NCBI GenBank assembly: GCA_022570795.1
Contig: JAKUDP010000008.1
Span: 1,240,001-1,304,000, forward strand
Reading direction: 5' to 3'
Length of the DNA: 64,000 bases
Source of the DNA: Sphaerulina vaccinii
Taxonomy: Eukaryota > Ascomycota > Dothideomycetes > Mycosphaerellales > Mycosphaerellaceae
Position numbers and translations under genes: made by a program. This document shows, in pieces, positions 9,760-18,491 of this stretch. The notes beneath the pieces are model-generated. The model had not been told where the DNA came from, did not search any database, and saw only the letters and a program-made list of their open reading frames with translations. Every line of letters starts with the position of its first letter. Within the stretch, counting starts at the first letter, position 1.

Positions 9760-12751
9760 TCAAATCAACTTCAACCCCCTCTGCCAATTCCCCTTAGCAA
9801 CATGCCCCATATACCCCCTCGTCTTAACATCCGGTCTCTGCAATAATCGAAAAGCTTCCAAAATATGTCTCGTACCAACAGGAGTCCTCGCCTCTTCAGG
9901 CGGATCAAACAAGCCCGGTTCCCTTCTTCTCTTCCTACCCCGTTTAGCCTCATCGCCTCCACTAGCCCTCTTGATCGCATCCTCTGACGCCTTGACTTTG
10001 AGAGCTTCCTCGGTCAAAAGAGTTACGATTTCGTATGTTAAGAAACCAAGTATATCAACAATATCGTCATTGGGTTTCGAATCAGTAACGACGCCAAAAC
10101 CAGCCCATTCTCGGAAACGTTTTCCTTTTCGAAATGTAAAAGATGCTTGACGACATTCGGAGAAATGTAAGTATTCTTCTGCATTCATGCCTTTTGTTCG
10201 TTCATCGGCTTGTTTGAGACGCATTAGCGTTGCAGCGTTCATCTCCTCTTCTTCCTCATCTTCTTCGTCTTCTCTTTCGGGGACGAATTCAGAGTAGAAA
10301 CTTGAAACATCCCATGGAAGGCCGACTTTCGCTTTCTTGTTCTTGTTTGTGCGAGTTGCGACAGAAGGGCCTGCGCCTGCTGGGTCAGGTGCAGCAGCTC
10401 CTAAATCGAAATCGTCGGCCCCGCCTACGTCTCCTTTGTTGTCGTCGCTTTCTTTGGCGGATTTCCTGACGTCTTTCCATGATAGGAAGGTTCGTAGACG
10501 TGAGACTTTGGCTTTGTCGTGGCGGATTAGGAAGATTAAGTCGTCTGTTGAAATTGTTCGGACTCCGCGACGGGCTGCGAGTTCGGTTGCTCGCCGAAGC
10601 ATTTCCATGACTTGTTGTTGGACTATGGATTCGATCATGCTGGTGGTTTCTTGGGATATGTCGCCTGTTTCGCCGGAGACGAACATCATCTGAGGGGAGG
10701 AAGGGCCATGTTAGTCATTATGTACAGTAGGGTAGTGGTGGGAGAGGTGTGCGACGAGGAGATGACCAAGGGAGGGGAGCCAGTTCAGTCCGGCTCCGAG
10801 TTCAGTTCTGGCCATTGCATCGTTTCTGCTCCTCCTTTTGTCTGCAAAATTCACTCATAGCCAGGCTTGCCGCCTTGGGTGGCACTGAGTACGTAATTCC
10901 GGATAGCAGGCTGAGCTGGTATGATGGCGAGAATCTGGACTCGACATTCGATGGCGCAGCTGCTGCCGGACCGGAGAGATCGCTTCCAGACCTTGCAGGA
11001 CCGGCCTCTCGCTTCTGCCTTTTCCGTTGTGGCTGCTCACTCCCATCGCATTCAGCTTCTGCACTCGTGGGCTCGGTGGACGGCGCATCCGAAGAGGCAC
11101 TCGATGGTGAAGCTGTCGTCGCGTCCGGAGTGGCACTCGATTGCCCAGCTGTCATCGTATCCGGAGAGGCACTCGATGGCCCAGCTGTCGTCGCATCTGT
11201 AGAGGCGTTGTTGGTACGCGCTTGCTTCTTCTTGAATGCCACAGTGCCTGGGATAAGACCCGCCCTCCTGTCCTCCCTAAACTTCTCGACGTTATTGTAG
11301 CCGTGCTGTACCATTCTGTGGTAATCCGTAACGCCCACTGGACGACCAGCGCCGGCATGTTGCTGCGCAGCAGGTGGAGCAGTAGGCATGACAGCAGCGA
11401 GAGCAGCAGGTGGTGCAGCAGGTGGTGCAGCAGGTGGAGCAGCAGATGGTGCAGCAGGAGGAGCGACAGGTGGAGCAGCAGTGGGAGTAGCAGCACTTGG
11501 AGGAGCGACAGCTGTCTGCGGAGCGGCAGAGGTATTCTGCGAGGCTGCCACACCGACATCGCGTGCCGTGGTCAACAAGGGATCGATCAGGAGAGGTCCG
11601 ATCCAAAGCTTAGCCATCGATCTCACAGTGGGACCAACAGGCAGAGGCCTCGTAGTCATGTCTGGAGCGACAGACCTTAGAAACTCACGCTTATCCACCC
11701 AGTCGTAATCAGCAATCTCCGAATCCGCAAGCTCATCTGCGGAGAGGTCGAGAGGACTATCCGGTGTCGCGGTGGTCTCTCTCCTCCGGGGAGCTGTGAG
11801 CTCCTTGAACTCGTCGTCGGTGACGATGCGTCGTGATTGAGGATCATCCCAACTCATCGGAATAGTATTCATATCTCCCATAGGCTCAGGCCCGAATGGG
11901 TCGTAATGTGGGAGGATATCACCGCAGACAGAGAAGTACGGCATCTTGGAAAGTATCTCTGAAGATGTAGTCTGTGTTCGATATTGTATTGGTGATGCCT
12001 GTAGTGGCTTGGTCGATGCAAGATTCCGTGAGACTTGACGGATAGTAGAAAGTATCTCTGAGATCGTAATCTTCCTTCGTGATTGTATCGGTATTGCTTG
12101 GGCTGACTTGGTCGGCGTATGGTTCTGCGTGAAGATAGATGGCTTGTGAAAGTAGCTCTGATGTCGTGATGATCTTTCTTGATAGTATCGGTTTGGCTTG
12201 CAGTTGCTCGGTTGATGTATGATATTGTGAAAAATCCGAATCGGGAGTGCAGACCACGACGTATATATATAATACGTGCAAATACATGACGACGAATTCA
12301 GTGTCCTCACTTTCTTGATATAGTGGTTCTGCGCAAGAACTTATTGTCCTCACAAATTTGAAGATCTGGTACGGCTGTATGGACCCACCAACACGGAGTC
12401 GCGGAGGTGGTCAGAATGCAGAGGGCGGACTTCGAGTACCTCACCCCCTTCTCAAAGCGTTCTCTACAGCTTCATAGAGGTCTCGAGGGCGATTCTTGCA
12501 GCATCGCGAGCGCGACATCCCGCCTACAATTCTCATCTCGTGCTGAGGCTTGGTTCCAGTACCAGAAGTCCAGAAGTCCGGCTCTGCTGCAGCCTGTAGA
12601 CCGCGACAATAGGCCGATCCAGGTTGGGACAGGAAAGTGAGGACTCTAGATGTGGACCAAATCCAGGTATTGCTGTGCTTGTAGGAAGGTGCTGGAAAGG
12701 AGTACATACCTGCTGAATCTCAGTCCGGTATTTCGCCTTCGTGTCTGCCAT
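9760..12751 (-). CDS. SPT3: SAGA complex subunit Spt3, split by a 2-kb intron
   Basis: Histone-fold subunit of the SAGA coactivator that contacts TBP. Exon 2 (9760-10689) starts MMFVSGETGDIS and carries the Spt3 histone fold, including RRATELAARRGVRTISTDD and LRTFLSWKDVRKSAKESDD. A Glu-rich linker and the C-terminal domain ending GNWQRGLKLI follow. The expected N-terminus, MADTKAKYRTEIQQ, is not next to it. It lies at 12710-12751, followed directly by a GTATGT donor. A TGACTAAC branch site and CCCCTCAG acceptor precede exon 2, both junctions are phase 0, and joining the exons gives a normal 323-residue Spt3. The intron would then be 2,020 nt, about forty times the local norm, and it contains another ORF. 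The start codon faces DPH5 across 302 nt. Identity is very secure; the long intron is inferred from protein continuity. Confidence 0.9.
10802..11944 (-). CDS. Hypothetical 380-aa low-complexity protein nested in the SPT3 intron
   Basis: No known family. The ATG at 11944 gives MPYFSVCGDILPHYDPFG. The frame is open further upstream through repeated DNA, but this is the first ATG followed by non-repetitive sequence. In order, the protein has an acidic N-terminal region, a hydrophobic patch around residues 105-120, an Ala/Pro repeat tract (PAAPPAAPPAAPPAA type), a more ordered segment (GVTDYHRMVQHGYNNVEKFR), three 12-residue Ser/Thr/Ala repeats of the DATTAGPSSASP type, and a basic KRQKR patch resembling a nuclear signal. 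It has the same orientation as SPT3. The continuous frame and conserved repeat phase favour coding, while the composition makes chance extension possible. Confidence 0.5.
   Translation of the reverse strand: MPYFSVCGDILPHYDPFGPEPMGDMNTIPMSWDDPQSRRIVTDDEFKELTAPRRRETTATPDSPLDLSADELADSEIADYDWVDKREFLRSVAPDMTTRPLPVGPTVRSMAKLWIGPLLIDPLLTTARDVGVAASQNTSAAPQTAVAPPSAATPTAAPPVAPPAAPSAAPPAAPPAAPPAALAAVMPTAPPAAQQHAGAGRPVGVTDYHRMVQHGYNNVEKFREDRRAGLIPGTVAFKKKQARTNNASTDATTAGPSSASPDTMTAGQSSATPDATTASPSSASSDAPSTEPTSAEAECDGSEQPQRKRQKREAGPARSGSDLSGPAAAAPSNVESRFSPSYQLSLLSGITYSVPPKAASLAMSEFCRQKEEQKRCNGQN
11085..11210. repeat. 36-bp coding minisatellite
   Basis: About three imperfect 36-bp repeats with GAGTGGCACTCGAT-like cores. 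On the minus strand they encode 12-residue repeats of the form DATTAGPSSASP in the nested ORF. Confidence 0.6.
11385..11500. repeat. 12-bp Ala/Pro-coding minisatellite
   Basis: Imperfect tandem GCAGCAGGTGGW units. On the minus strand they encode the PPAAPPAAP tract of the nested ORF. The run is purine-skewed on the plus strand and is a likely site of slippage. Confidence 0.65.
11952..12240. repeat. Three tandem copies of a ~100-bp repeat
   Basis: Copies start at 11952, 12051 and 12151 with AGTATCTCTGA, AGTATCTCTGA and AGTAGCTCTGA. They share internal blocks GATWGTATYGGT, GGCTTGGTCG/GACTTGGTCGG and GTGARA. They lie immediately upstream (minus strand) of the nested ORF's ATG, inside the SPT3 intron. 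Confidence 0.7.
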
Positions 12752-13053
12752 GATGGCGAGCAGTTCTTGTGCGTTTCTGATGGGATATGAGCGTTTCTTG
12801 ATTTATGGTATAGGCGATATGGGAGGTGCTGGTCAGATGAAGTCTGGCAGTCACGCCAAACCAATGGCGCGTGGTTCGTAGGGCTGAGCGTAAGGCTCCA
12901 CTATGACCAGCAGACTGGGATCCTGACACACTTTGAGCAAATAAGGTTGTGGCGTATGATTCGAGCAACCATGGATTGGAGGAAAGCAGATTTCTCTGCC
13001 ATTTCCTTCTTGCTACCTACAGTATCCACCACAGATTCAGTCACCGCCCCGCC
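12752..13053. promoter_or_regulatory. Shared intergenic region between divergent SPT3 and DPH5
   Basis: A 302-bp gap between two start codons on opposite strands, so it should hold both core promoters. I see no clear TATA box or factor site that I would commit to. Confidence 0.5.
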
Positions 13054-13985
13054 ATGCTCTACATCATCGGACTAGGCCTCGCCGACGAGCGCGACATCAG
13101 CACACGTGGCCTCGAAATCGTGCGCCAAGCCGAACGAGTCTATCTCGAAGCATACACGGCAGTCCTTCTCGTTGACAAAGAGCAGCTCGTATGACATCTC
13201 AACGCACAACAGCCAGTATAGATGGCTGATAATCGTCCGATGGGTTATGTTATTAGGAAGCATACTATGGTCGTTCAGTCATTATTGCCGACCGCGAAAT
13301 GGTCGAATCGCAATCCGACGACATTCTCGAAGGAGCTGCTGAGAAGGATGTGGCCTTCTTAGTTGTGGGAGATCCATTCAGTGCTACTACTCACACAGAT
13401 TTCGCTTTGCGATGTAGGCAAAACGATCCTCCTATCCCGTATAGGACGTTGCCGAATGCGAGTATTTTGACTGCTGTGGGCGCTACAGGGTTGTCACTGT
13501 ATAATTTTGGACAAACTGTTTCTATGGTTTTCTTCACGGAGACTTGGAAACCTGATTCGTTCTATGATCGTGTTAAGGAGAACGCGACGTTGGGGCTTCA
13601 CACGCTCGTATTGCTGGATATCAAGGTCAAAGAGCCGAATCTGGAGAAATTGGCGAGAGGGAAGATTGTTTATGAGCCTCCGAGGTTCATGACTGTTGCG
13701 CAGTGTGCGGAACAGATGCTGGAGGTGGAAGAGAAGAGGAGTCAAGATGTTTGTGGGAAAGAGAAGCTGGCTGTGGGTGTTGCGCGACTAGGCAGTGAAG
13801 GAGAGCAGATTGTTGCGGGCACGCTGGAGGAGTTGACCCAGGCTGATTTGGGGAAACCATTGCATAGTCTGGTGCTGTGTGGGACGAGGATGCATGAGAT
13901 GGAGTGGGAGTATATGCGCGACTTCGCTGTTGATAAGGAGAAGTTCGATGCCATTTGGAAGAGGGACTATGCGGCGCATGCTTGA
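13054..13985 (+). CDS. DPH5: Diphthine methyl ester synthase
   Basis: SAM-dependent methyltransferase of diphthamide biosynthesis on elongation factor 2, cytosolic. Two exons: 13054-13188 and 13257-13985, separated by a 68-nt intron with donor GTATGA and acceptor TATTAG; the junction is phase 0. The start MLYIIGLGLADERDIS is the canonical Dph5 N-terminus. Exon 2 continues EAYYGRSVIIADREMVE, then VAFLVVGDPFSATTHTD and LTAVGATGLSLYNFGQTVS, the SAM-binding motifs of this family. The protein is 287 residues, the usual size. It is divergent from SPT3. Very secure. Confidence 0.97.
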
Positions 13986-14918
13986 GAAAGCAAGTAGTAC
14001 GATCAGCTGCTCGCTTGACCTTTGCGATTGGAGCTCGCGACGGTTTTTGGACGATCAAAGACCGACACAACGTGTCCGACTTGCATCAAGCATCCCATAC
14101 ATTAGGGACCTGAGGACGACTGTGGCAAAGGTGTCGATCATCGCTCCGGTATACTATGTTTAATTTGAGCAGCGCAATGCTGAAGGACTTTACGAGATCC
14201 GGAGTGGTTCATCGCGGCCGCTGCATACACCAGGTGCCTGAGCATCTGAGATGAGATGACATCGGTGTTGGCAGACAATCAGCAGCCAAATGAGCATGGG
14301 GTCGCTTACCGTTCCAGCATAGTATATTCGATTTGAGCAGCGCACCGCGGTTCTTTGCTGCAATGCTGAGCGCTTATACAGAAGATACAGAGGCGTATTC
14401 GACACGAGCGTCATTGCATACATCAGGAGAGTCTGAGCGCCTTAGTTCGATCATGACGGCACAAATTGCACAATCAGAAGCCTTGAACTAGGGGATGTTG
14501 GAGGGGGAAAAGGTGGGAAGTGCTTCGAAAAGGGCCACGATATACCCTTGAAAGTAGTTGGTCGCGATCAATTTCCCCATGGCGAGTGGTCCAACTGCCG
14601 ACAAGCTGCGAATAGAACGATCGCATCCATGTATAAAGCATAAGCACTACCGGGGCATAGACCAACGACAAGGGCTAGGATGCCGGGAGATTTGGGGCAT
14701 AATATCGAGCCAACTACGCTTCTTGAGATCGTCGAGCACCATGAGGTACCAAGGCGGCACACATGCATGCAATACGACCTGAAATACATCGGACTCAAGA
14801 TAGCGTCGACGACCTTGAACTATGGTAAGCTCCTTATTCACGACGTAGCACTACTGTATCACTCACAGCATGTTGCGCAAGCAGCTCGCAATGTCCTCCT
14901 TCTCCAAACCAACAGATC
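13986..14918. other. Intergenic with a degenerate two-copy repeat
   Basis: No gene recognised. Two imperfect direct copies (about 14150-14250 and 14325-14440) share ATTTGAGCAGCGCA, AATGCTGA and TGCATACAYCAGG in the same order, about 175 bp apart. Their nature is unknown. Confidence 0.4.
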
Positions 14919-16643
14919 ATGGAGAAGTTCTCAAGTATAGTGGCATTCCCACGCGGCTTCCCGTTACCGCTCAGCAGATGCGTGACACTATCCATCATCG
15001 CAGCCTTCGCCGTATTCCTTCTATGCGGCACTTGGTACTCAAGAGACAGCCTATCACTTGAAGTGTACAAGAACCATTATCTCAACACTCCAGCTGCTGC
15101 TCCAGCTCCAGCTCCAGCAACCCTCGACACGCATAACGAAGTGAAGGAGCTTCTGATCGACCATAGCCCGGTACCTCAACCAAATCTCCATACAACGGAA
15201 ACAATAACATCTAGCAATGAGAGCAACGATACAGAATGGAACGATTGCCTCCACCTCGCAGGCGCCGAGAATATCCTCGTGATCCTCAAGACAGGAGCAA
15301 CAGCAATCTACGACCGTCTACCCATACACTTCGAAAGCACATTCAAATGCGTGCCCAACTACATCATCATCTCCGACCTCGAACAAACCATCGGCCCGAC
15401 CAAAGTCCACGATGTTCTCCAGCTCGTAACACAACAGACGCGAGAAAATCATCAAGACTTTGATCTCTATTACGATATAGCAGACTACCACGCCTCAGGA
15501 CAGGATCCGAGGAAGCTGCCTGGTTCTGCGGCTTGGAACTTGGACAAATGGAAGTTCTTACCTATGATCCATAAAGCTTGGGATATCTCTCAAACAGAGT
15601 ATGATGGCAAGATCGACTGGTTCGTCATGATGGAAGCCGACACCTCACTCTCCTGGCTCAACCTCATCCACTTCCTCCAAACCAAAGACCCTAGCATACC
15701 ACAATACATCGGATCTCCTGCAATGCTAGTAGTAGACGGTTCAACTTTCGCCCATGGCGGATCCGGCGTAATCATGAGTCGAGCCGCTATCTCCAAGGTC
15801 GAACATAAACGCACTCACTTCCTCTCAGGCAACGCCGGCGAGAGCGTACAAGCGAGTATACAAGCCTACGATCGTTTCTGGGAAAACCACACAGAAGAAA
15901 TCTGTTGCGGCGACGCAGTCCTAGCTCACGCATTCACCGACGTCGGCATCTCCGTCTCCTCAGCCCGTCCAATGATCCAAGGCGACACCCCTCTCACCAT
16001 ACCTTGGGAACTCCCCGACCACACTCGTCCAGATAGCATGATGTGGTGTAAAACCCCCATAACATTCCATCATGTCAATGGAGGTGAAGTCGATGAATTA
16101 TGGCAGTTCCAACAACGTTGGATTGAAGATCATAATGGAGGGTTATGGAATGAGACGTATCTGTTCAAGGATATCTTTGAAGAGTTTATAGCTCCGCATA
16201 TTGAGCATGGGAGGAGTACGAAGACTGAATGGGATAATATGTCCTCTTGGATCAGGATTGAAAGCAGTCCCGAGGGAATCTCAGTTTCTGGACCGGAGAT
16301 CCATCTTTCCTCTCCCGACGACCAAGCAGAATTGGACACGATCACATCAGAAGCTACGGCTAGTGCAGAGAAGTGCGAAATCGCGTGTGAGAGGAGGGGT
16401 TGGCCGAATGCTTGGCCTGAAGCGATTGATGATTGTTTGCAGTGGAAGTGGAGTGACGGTAAATGTCATCTCGATTACAAGATCCGACTAGGTGAAGTGC
16501 AGAATGATGAGACTATCAAAACGGAGGGAAGTTGGACTAGTGGGTGGATGAAGGAGAGAGTGCTGAGTTGGAAGGTTAAGCAAGGAAGTTGTGGGAGGGC
16601 AAAGACGGAGGAGTCCATAGACAATGCTTTGTTGGTACGATGA
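14919..16643 (+). CDS. GT31-like (DUF604) glycosyltransferase, type II membrane protein
   Basis: Single-exon 574-residue protein. A short cytosolic N-terminus is followed by one membrane anchor (LSIIAAFAVFLLCGTWY, about residues 24-40) and a Pro/Ala stem, the layout of Golgi type II glycosyltransferases. The catalytic part has DWFVMMEADTSLSW, with EAD in the position of the metal-binding DxD, and the FAHGGSGVIMSRAAI block with glycines typical of the DUF604/Fringe-like group. A cysteine-rich C-terminal region (CEIACERRGWPN ... CLQWKWSDGKC) resembles a small PAN/apple-like fold. It probably adds a hexose to secreted glycans; donor and acceptor cannot be told from sequence. Another ATG lies slightly upstream in a different frame, but this one gives the conventional anchor. 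Confidence 0.85.
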   Translation: MEKFSSIVAFPRGFPLPLSRCVTLSIIAAFAVFLLCGTWYSRDSLSLEVYKNHYLNTPAAAPAPAPATLDTHNEVKELLIDHSPVPQPNLHTTETITSSNESNDTEWNDCLHLAGAENILVILKTGATAIYDRLPIHFESTFKCVPNYIIISDLEQTIGPTKVHDVLQLVTQQTRENHQDFDLYYDIADYHASGQDPRKLPGSAAWNLDKWKFLPMIHKAWDISQTEYDGKIDWFVMMEADTSLSWLNLIHFLQTKDPSIPQYIGSPAMLVVDGSTFAHGGSGVIMSRAAISKVEHKRTHFLSGNAGESVQASIQAYDRFWENHTEEICCGDAVLAHAFTDVGISVSSARPMIQGDTPLTIPWELPDHTRPDSMMWCKTPITFHHVNGGEVDELWQFQQRWIEDHNGGLWNETYLFKDIFEEFIAPHIEHGRSTKTEWDNMSSWIRIESSPEGISVSGPEIHLSSPDDQAELDTITSEATASAEKCEIACERRGWPNAWPEAIDDCLQWKWSDGKCHLDYKIRLGEVQNDETIKTEGSWTSGWMKERVLSWKVKQGSCGRAKTEESIDNALLVR

Positions 16644-16757
16644 GGGGTGGGCGAATGTATAGCGATATGTGATTATGTGTTTACTGGTGTTCTGCTGCCA
16701 AATGCGGAAGGTTTTGAGTGAGACCATTAGTGACAGAGCAAAAGAATTGGAGAAGAG

Positions 16758-16901
16758 GCAAAACAATCGCCACCTTGGAAGGATCGTAACAATGCTGTGC
16801 GAAGTCTCATGGCTTCGCTGTCAGCTCTCGCTCATCCTCTATATGTCAGACATCAGCTACACTGACGAATTACTGATCTTGCCGCTAGACCAATGACGAC
16901 T
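16758..16901 (-). ncRNA. tRNA-like repeat unit, copy 3
   Basis: Read on the minus strand: AGTCGTCA start at 16901, A-box-like TGGTCTAGCGG at 16882-16892, stem-loop CGTCAG/CTGATG at 16851-16867, and GGCGATTGTTTTGC at 16758-16771. A second hairpin (GCGAAG/CTTCGC) occurs in the interior. Confidence 0.5.
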
Positions 16902-16979
16902 AATGAAAAATGCAGTTCGAGCTTCATGTATGTACAACCATACAATGCTGAGAATGGCAATGCAAAAGCAGAGCGAAGA

Positions 16980-17120
16980 GCAAAACGATCGCCACGACTA
17001 AGCGGATAAGAGAAGGTGAAACCCCTGTCCGAAGTCTCGTGGTTTCAACACTTGTTATCGTCACTCCAATGTCAAACGTTAGCACGAATTACTGATATTC
17101 CCGCTAGACTATGGACGACT
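16980..17120 (-). ncRNA. tRNA-like repeat unit, copy 4
   Basis: Minus strand: AGTCGTCC start at 17120, box TAGTCTAGCGG at 17101-17111, and end motif GGCGATCGTTTTGC at 16980-16993. The anticodon-arm-like stem is decayed in this copy. Confidence 0.45.
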
Positions 17121-17206
17121 GTTGAGGAAGGACAGCAGTACAATGTGTATGAACACCCATCCAGGACGTCTACGTCGAAGAAAAAGAGAGAAGACTGGGC
17201 AGAAGA

Positions 17207-17357
17207 GCAAAACAATCAGTCTCTAGGAGAGCGACGAGTTCACTAAGGAGGTCTAGTCGATGTATGCTTGCACGTCGAGCTAGCCTTGGTTGTGACTTTG
17301 AGTCAAGCATTAGCTATGCTAACGACTTACTGTCATTCCGCTAGACCACGGACGACT
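17207..17357 (-). ncRNA. tRNA-like repeat unit, copy 5
   Basis: Minus strand: AGTCGTCC start at 17357, A-box-like TGGTCTAGCGG at 17338-17348, stem-loop CGTTAG/CTAATG at 17308-17324, and end motif CTGATTGTTTTGC at 17207-17219. A TTCATATACATGG motif lies just upstream. Confidence 0.5.
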
Positions 17358-17446
17358 GTTGAGGTAACACGAATCTGCCATGTATATGAACCTCCATACA
17401 GTGCTGTCAATGTCAGGAACAAAAGGACAAAAGCGATAAATGAAAG

Positions 17447-17591
17447 GCAAAACAATCGGTTTTGCCTAGCGGTGTAGACGGGAAGGAGTGCTCGATGTCA
17501 GCCCACTGAGATCTGACATGGCAACTGTACCTTTGGACAAGCACCAGCTATACCAGCGACTTGCTGTCTTTTCGCTAGACCACGGACGCTT
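17447..17591 (-). ncRNA. tRNA-like repeat unit, copy 6
   Basis: Minus strand: unit starts near 17591 (AAGCGTCC), box TGGTCTAGCGA at 17572-17582, a GU-rich stem CGCTGG/CTGGTG, and end motif CCGATTGTTTTGC at 17447-17459. This is the innermost left-pointing copy. Confidence 0.45.
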
Positions 17592-17723
17592 GTTGAGGTA
17601 GGATGAATGTCATACCATATGCAGCTTCATATGCCGCAGTGCGAGACACATGACAAAGGACCAGAGATCCCAAGAAAGGAGCGTTGGAGGTACGTAGCAT
17701 TGCTCAATCTGATCGTCTTCAAC

Positions 17724-17878
17724 AGTCGTCCTAGCCTCCGTGGCTCAGTTGGTAAGTCGTCAGTCTCACTGATGCTCACATTTACTTGCAACAGTTCACA
17801 CTACCCACGACGCTACATACAAGCGTTGGGCTTGGGTCTCGCTTGCAATGCCTCGAGTGAAGGCGATCGTTTTGCTTT
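17724..17878 (+). ncRNA. tRNA-like repeat unit, copy 7, most tRNA-like
   Basis: GCCTCCGTGGCTCAGTTGG at 17734-17752 closely resembles the 5' half of an elongator tRNA-Met (from memory of the family). The stem-loop CGTCAG/CTGATG is at 17758-17774, a second hairpin ACGCT/AGCGT at 17810-17826, and the end GGCGATCGTTTTGCTTT at 17862-17878. No matching tRNA 3' half follows, so it is not an intact tRNA gene. Confidence 0.5.
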
Positions 17879-17973
17879 CTGCTTCCTCCTTGAGCATGAG
17901 GTCCAGATCTTTTCGTTCAAGTGGCCCGTACGAGTTTGAATTATAGATTTGTACTTGCACCGAGGATTTATAA

Positions 17974-18127
17974 CAGTTGCCCTGGCCTCAATGGCCTAGT
18001 GGATAAGACGTTGGTATAGCCGATACTTGACTTTACTTGCGATCAATTAGGACTCCCACGACGCTAGATCGCGACGTCGCGGTGCATGATCATTCGCGAT
18101 AGCTTCGAACGAAGGCGACTCTTTTGC
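17974..18127 (+). ncRNA. tRNA-like repeat unit, copy 8
   Basis: TGGCCTAGTGG box at 17992-18002 with a TTTATAA element about 10 nt before the unit. Stem-loop at 18009-18025 and a B-box-like GCTTCGAAC at 18102-18110, followed by GGCGACTCTTTTGCC at 18114-18128. Confidence 0.5.
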
Positions 18128-18233
18128 CCTATTCTTCTTACTTTGGCATAATCATGGTGCTCCAAAGCTTTTCGCTTGAGTGACCACTCTTTTATTGACC
18201 TACATGTTGGTGCATGGGTGGAGAGTATGCGAT

Positions 18234-18387
18234 AGTCGTCCTAGCCTCAGTGGCCTAGTTGATAAGTCGTCGGTATAGCTGATGCTCAACTAAAATGCAC
18301 AATGGTAGAACTTCAACGACGCCATAAGCGTCAAGTGATCTGCTATCCAGCCTTGTTGCCTTGAGCGAAGGCGATTGTTGAGCTTTT
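18234..18387 (+). ncRNA. tRNA-like repeat unit, copy 9
   Basis: TGGCCTAGTTG box at 18251-18261, stem-loop CGTCGG/CTGATG at 18268-18284, and a second perfect hairpin GACGC/GCGTC at 18318-18332. GCCTTGAGCGAAGGC forms a terminal hairpin before GATTGTTGAGC and TTTT at 18384-18387. Confidence 0.5.
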
Positions 18388-18491
18388 CGTTTCCCCCTTT
18401 TGCATATAATCCGGTAGGTAGTCTAGAACCTTTTGCTTGGTGGTTAAAGGGGTCGATCTGTATGTAAGCATTTGAACTGATAAACTGCAAT

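Larger units (their letters stand above)
10690..12709 (-). other. 2,020-nt intron of SPT3
   Basis: Bounded by donor GTATGT at 12709 and acceptor CCTCAG ending at 10690, with branch candidate TGACTAAC about 35 nt before the acceptor. Other introns in the window are 47-137 nt. It holds a 380-codon same-strand ORF, a triplicated ~100-bp repeat, Ala/Pro-coding minisatellites and a 12-bp inverted repeat (12303-12314 and 12633-12644). This suggests that sequence was inserted into an originally short intron. Confidence 0.7.

Noticed and set aside
17734..17805. Intact elongator tRNA-Met gene
   Set aside because: The 5' half matches well (GCCTCCGTGGCTCAGTTGG), but no 3' half pairs with the acceptor or gives a T arm with TTCRA at the right distance. 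I treat it as a tRNA-like unit instead.
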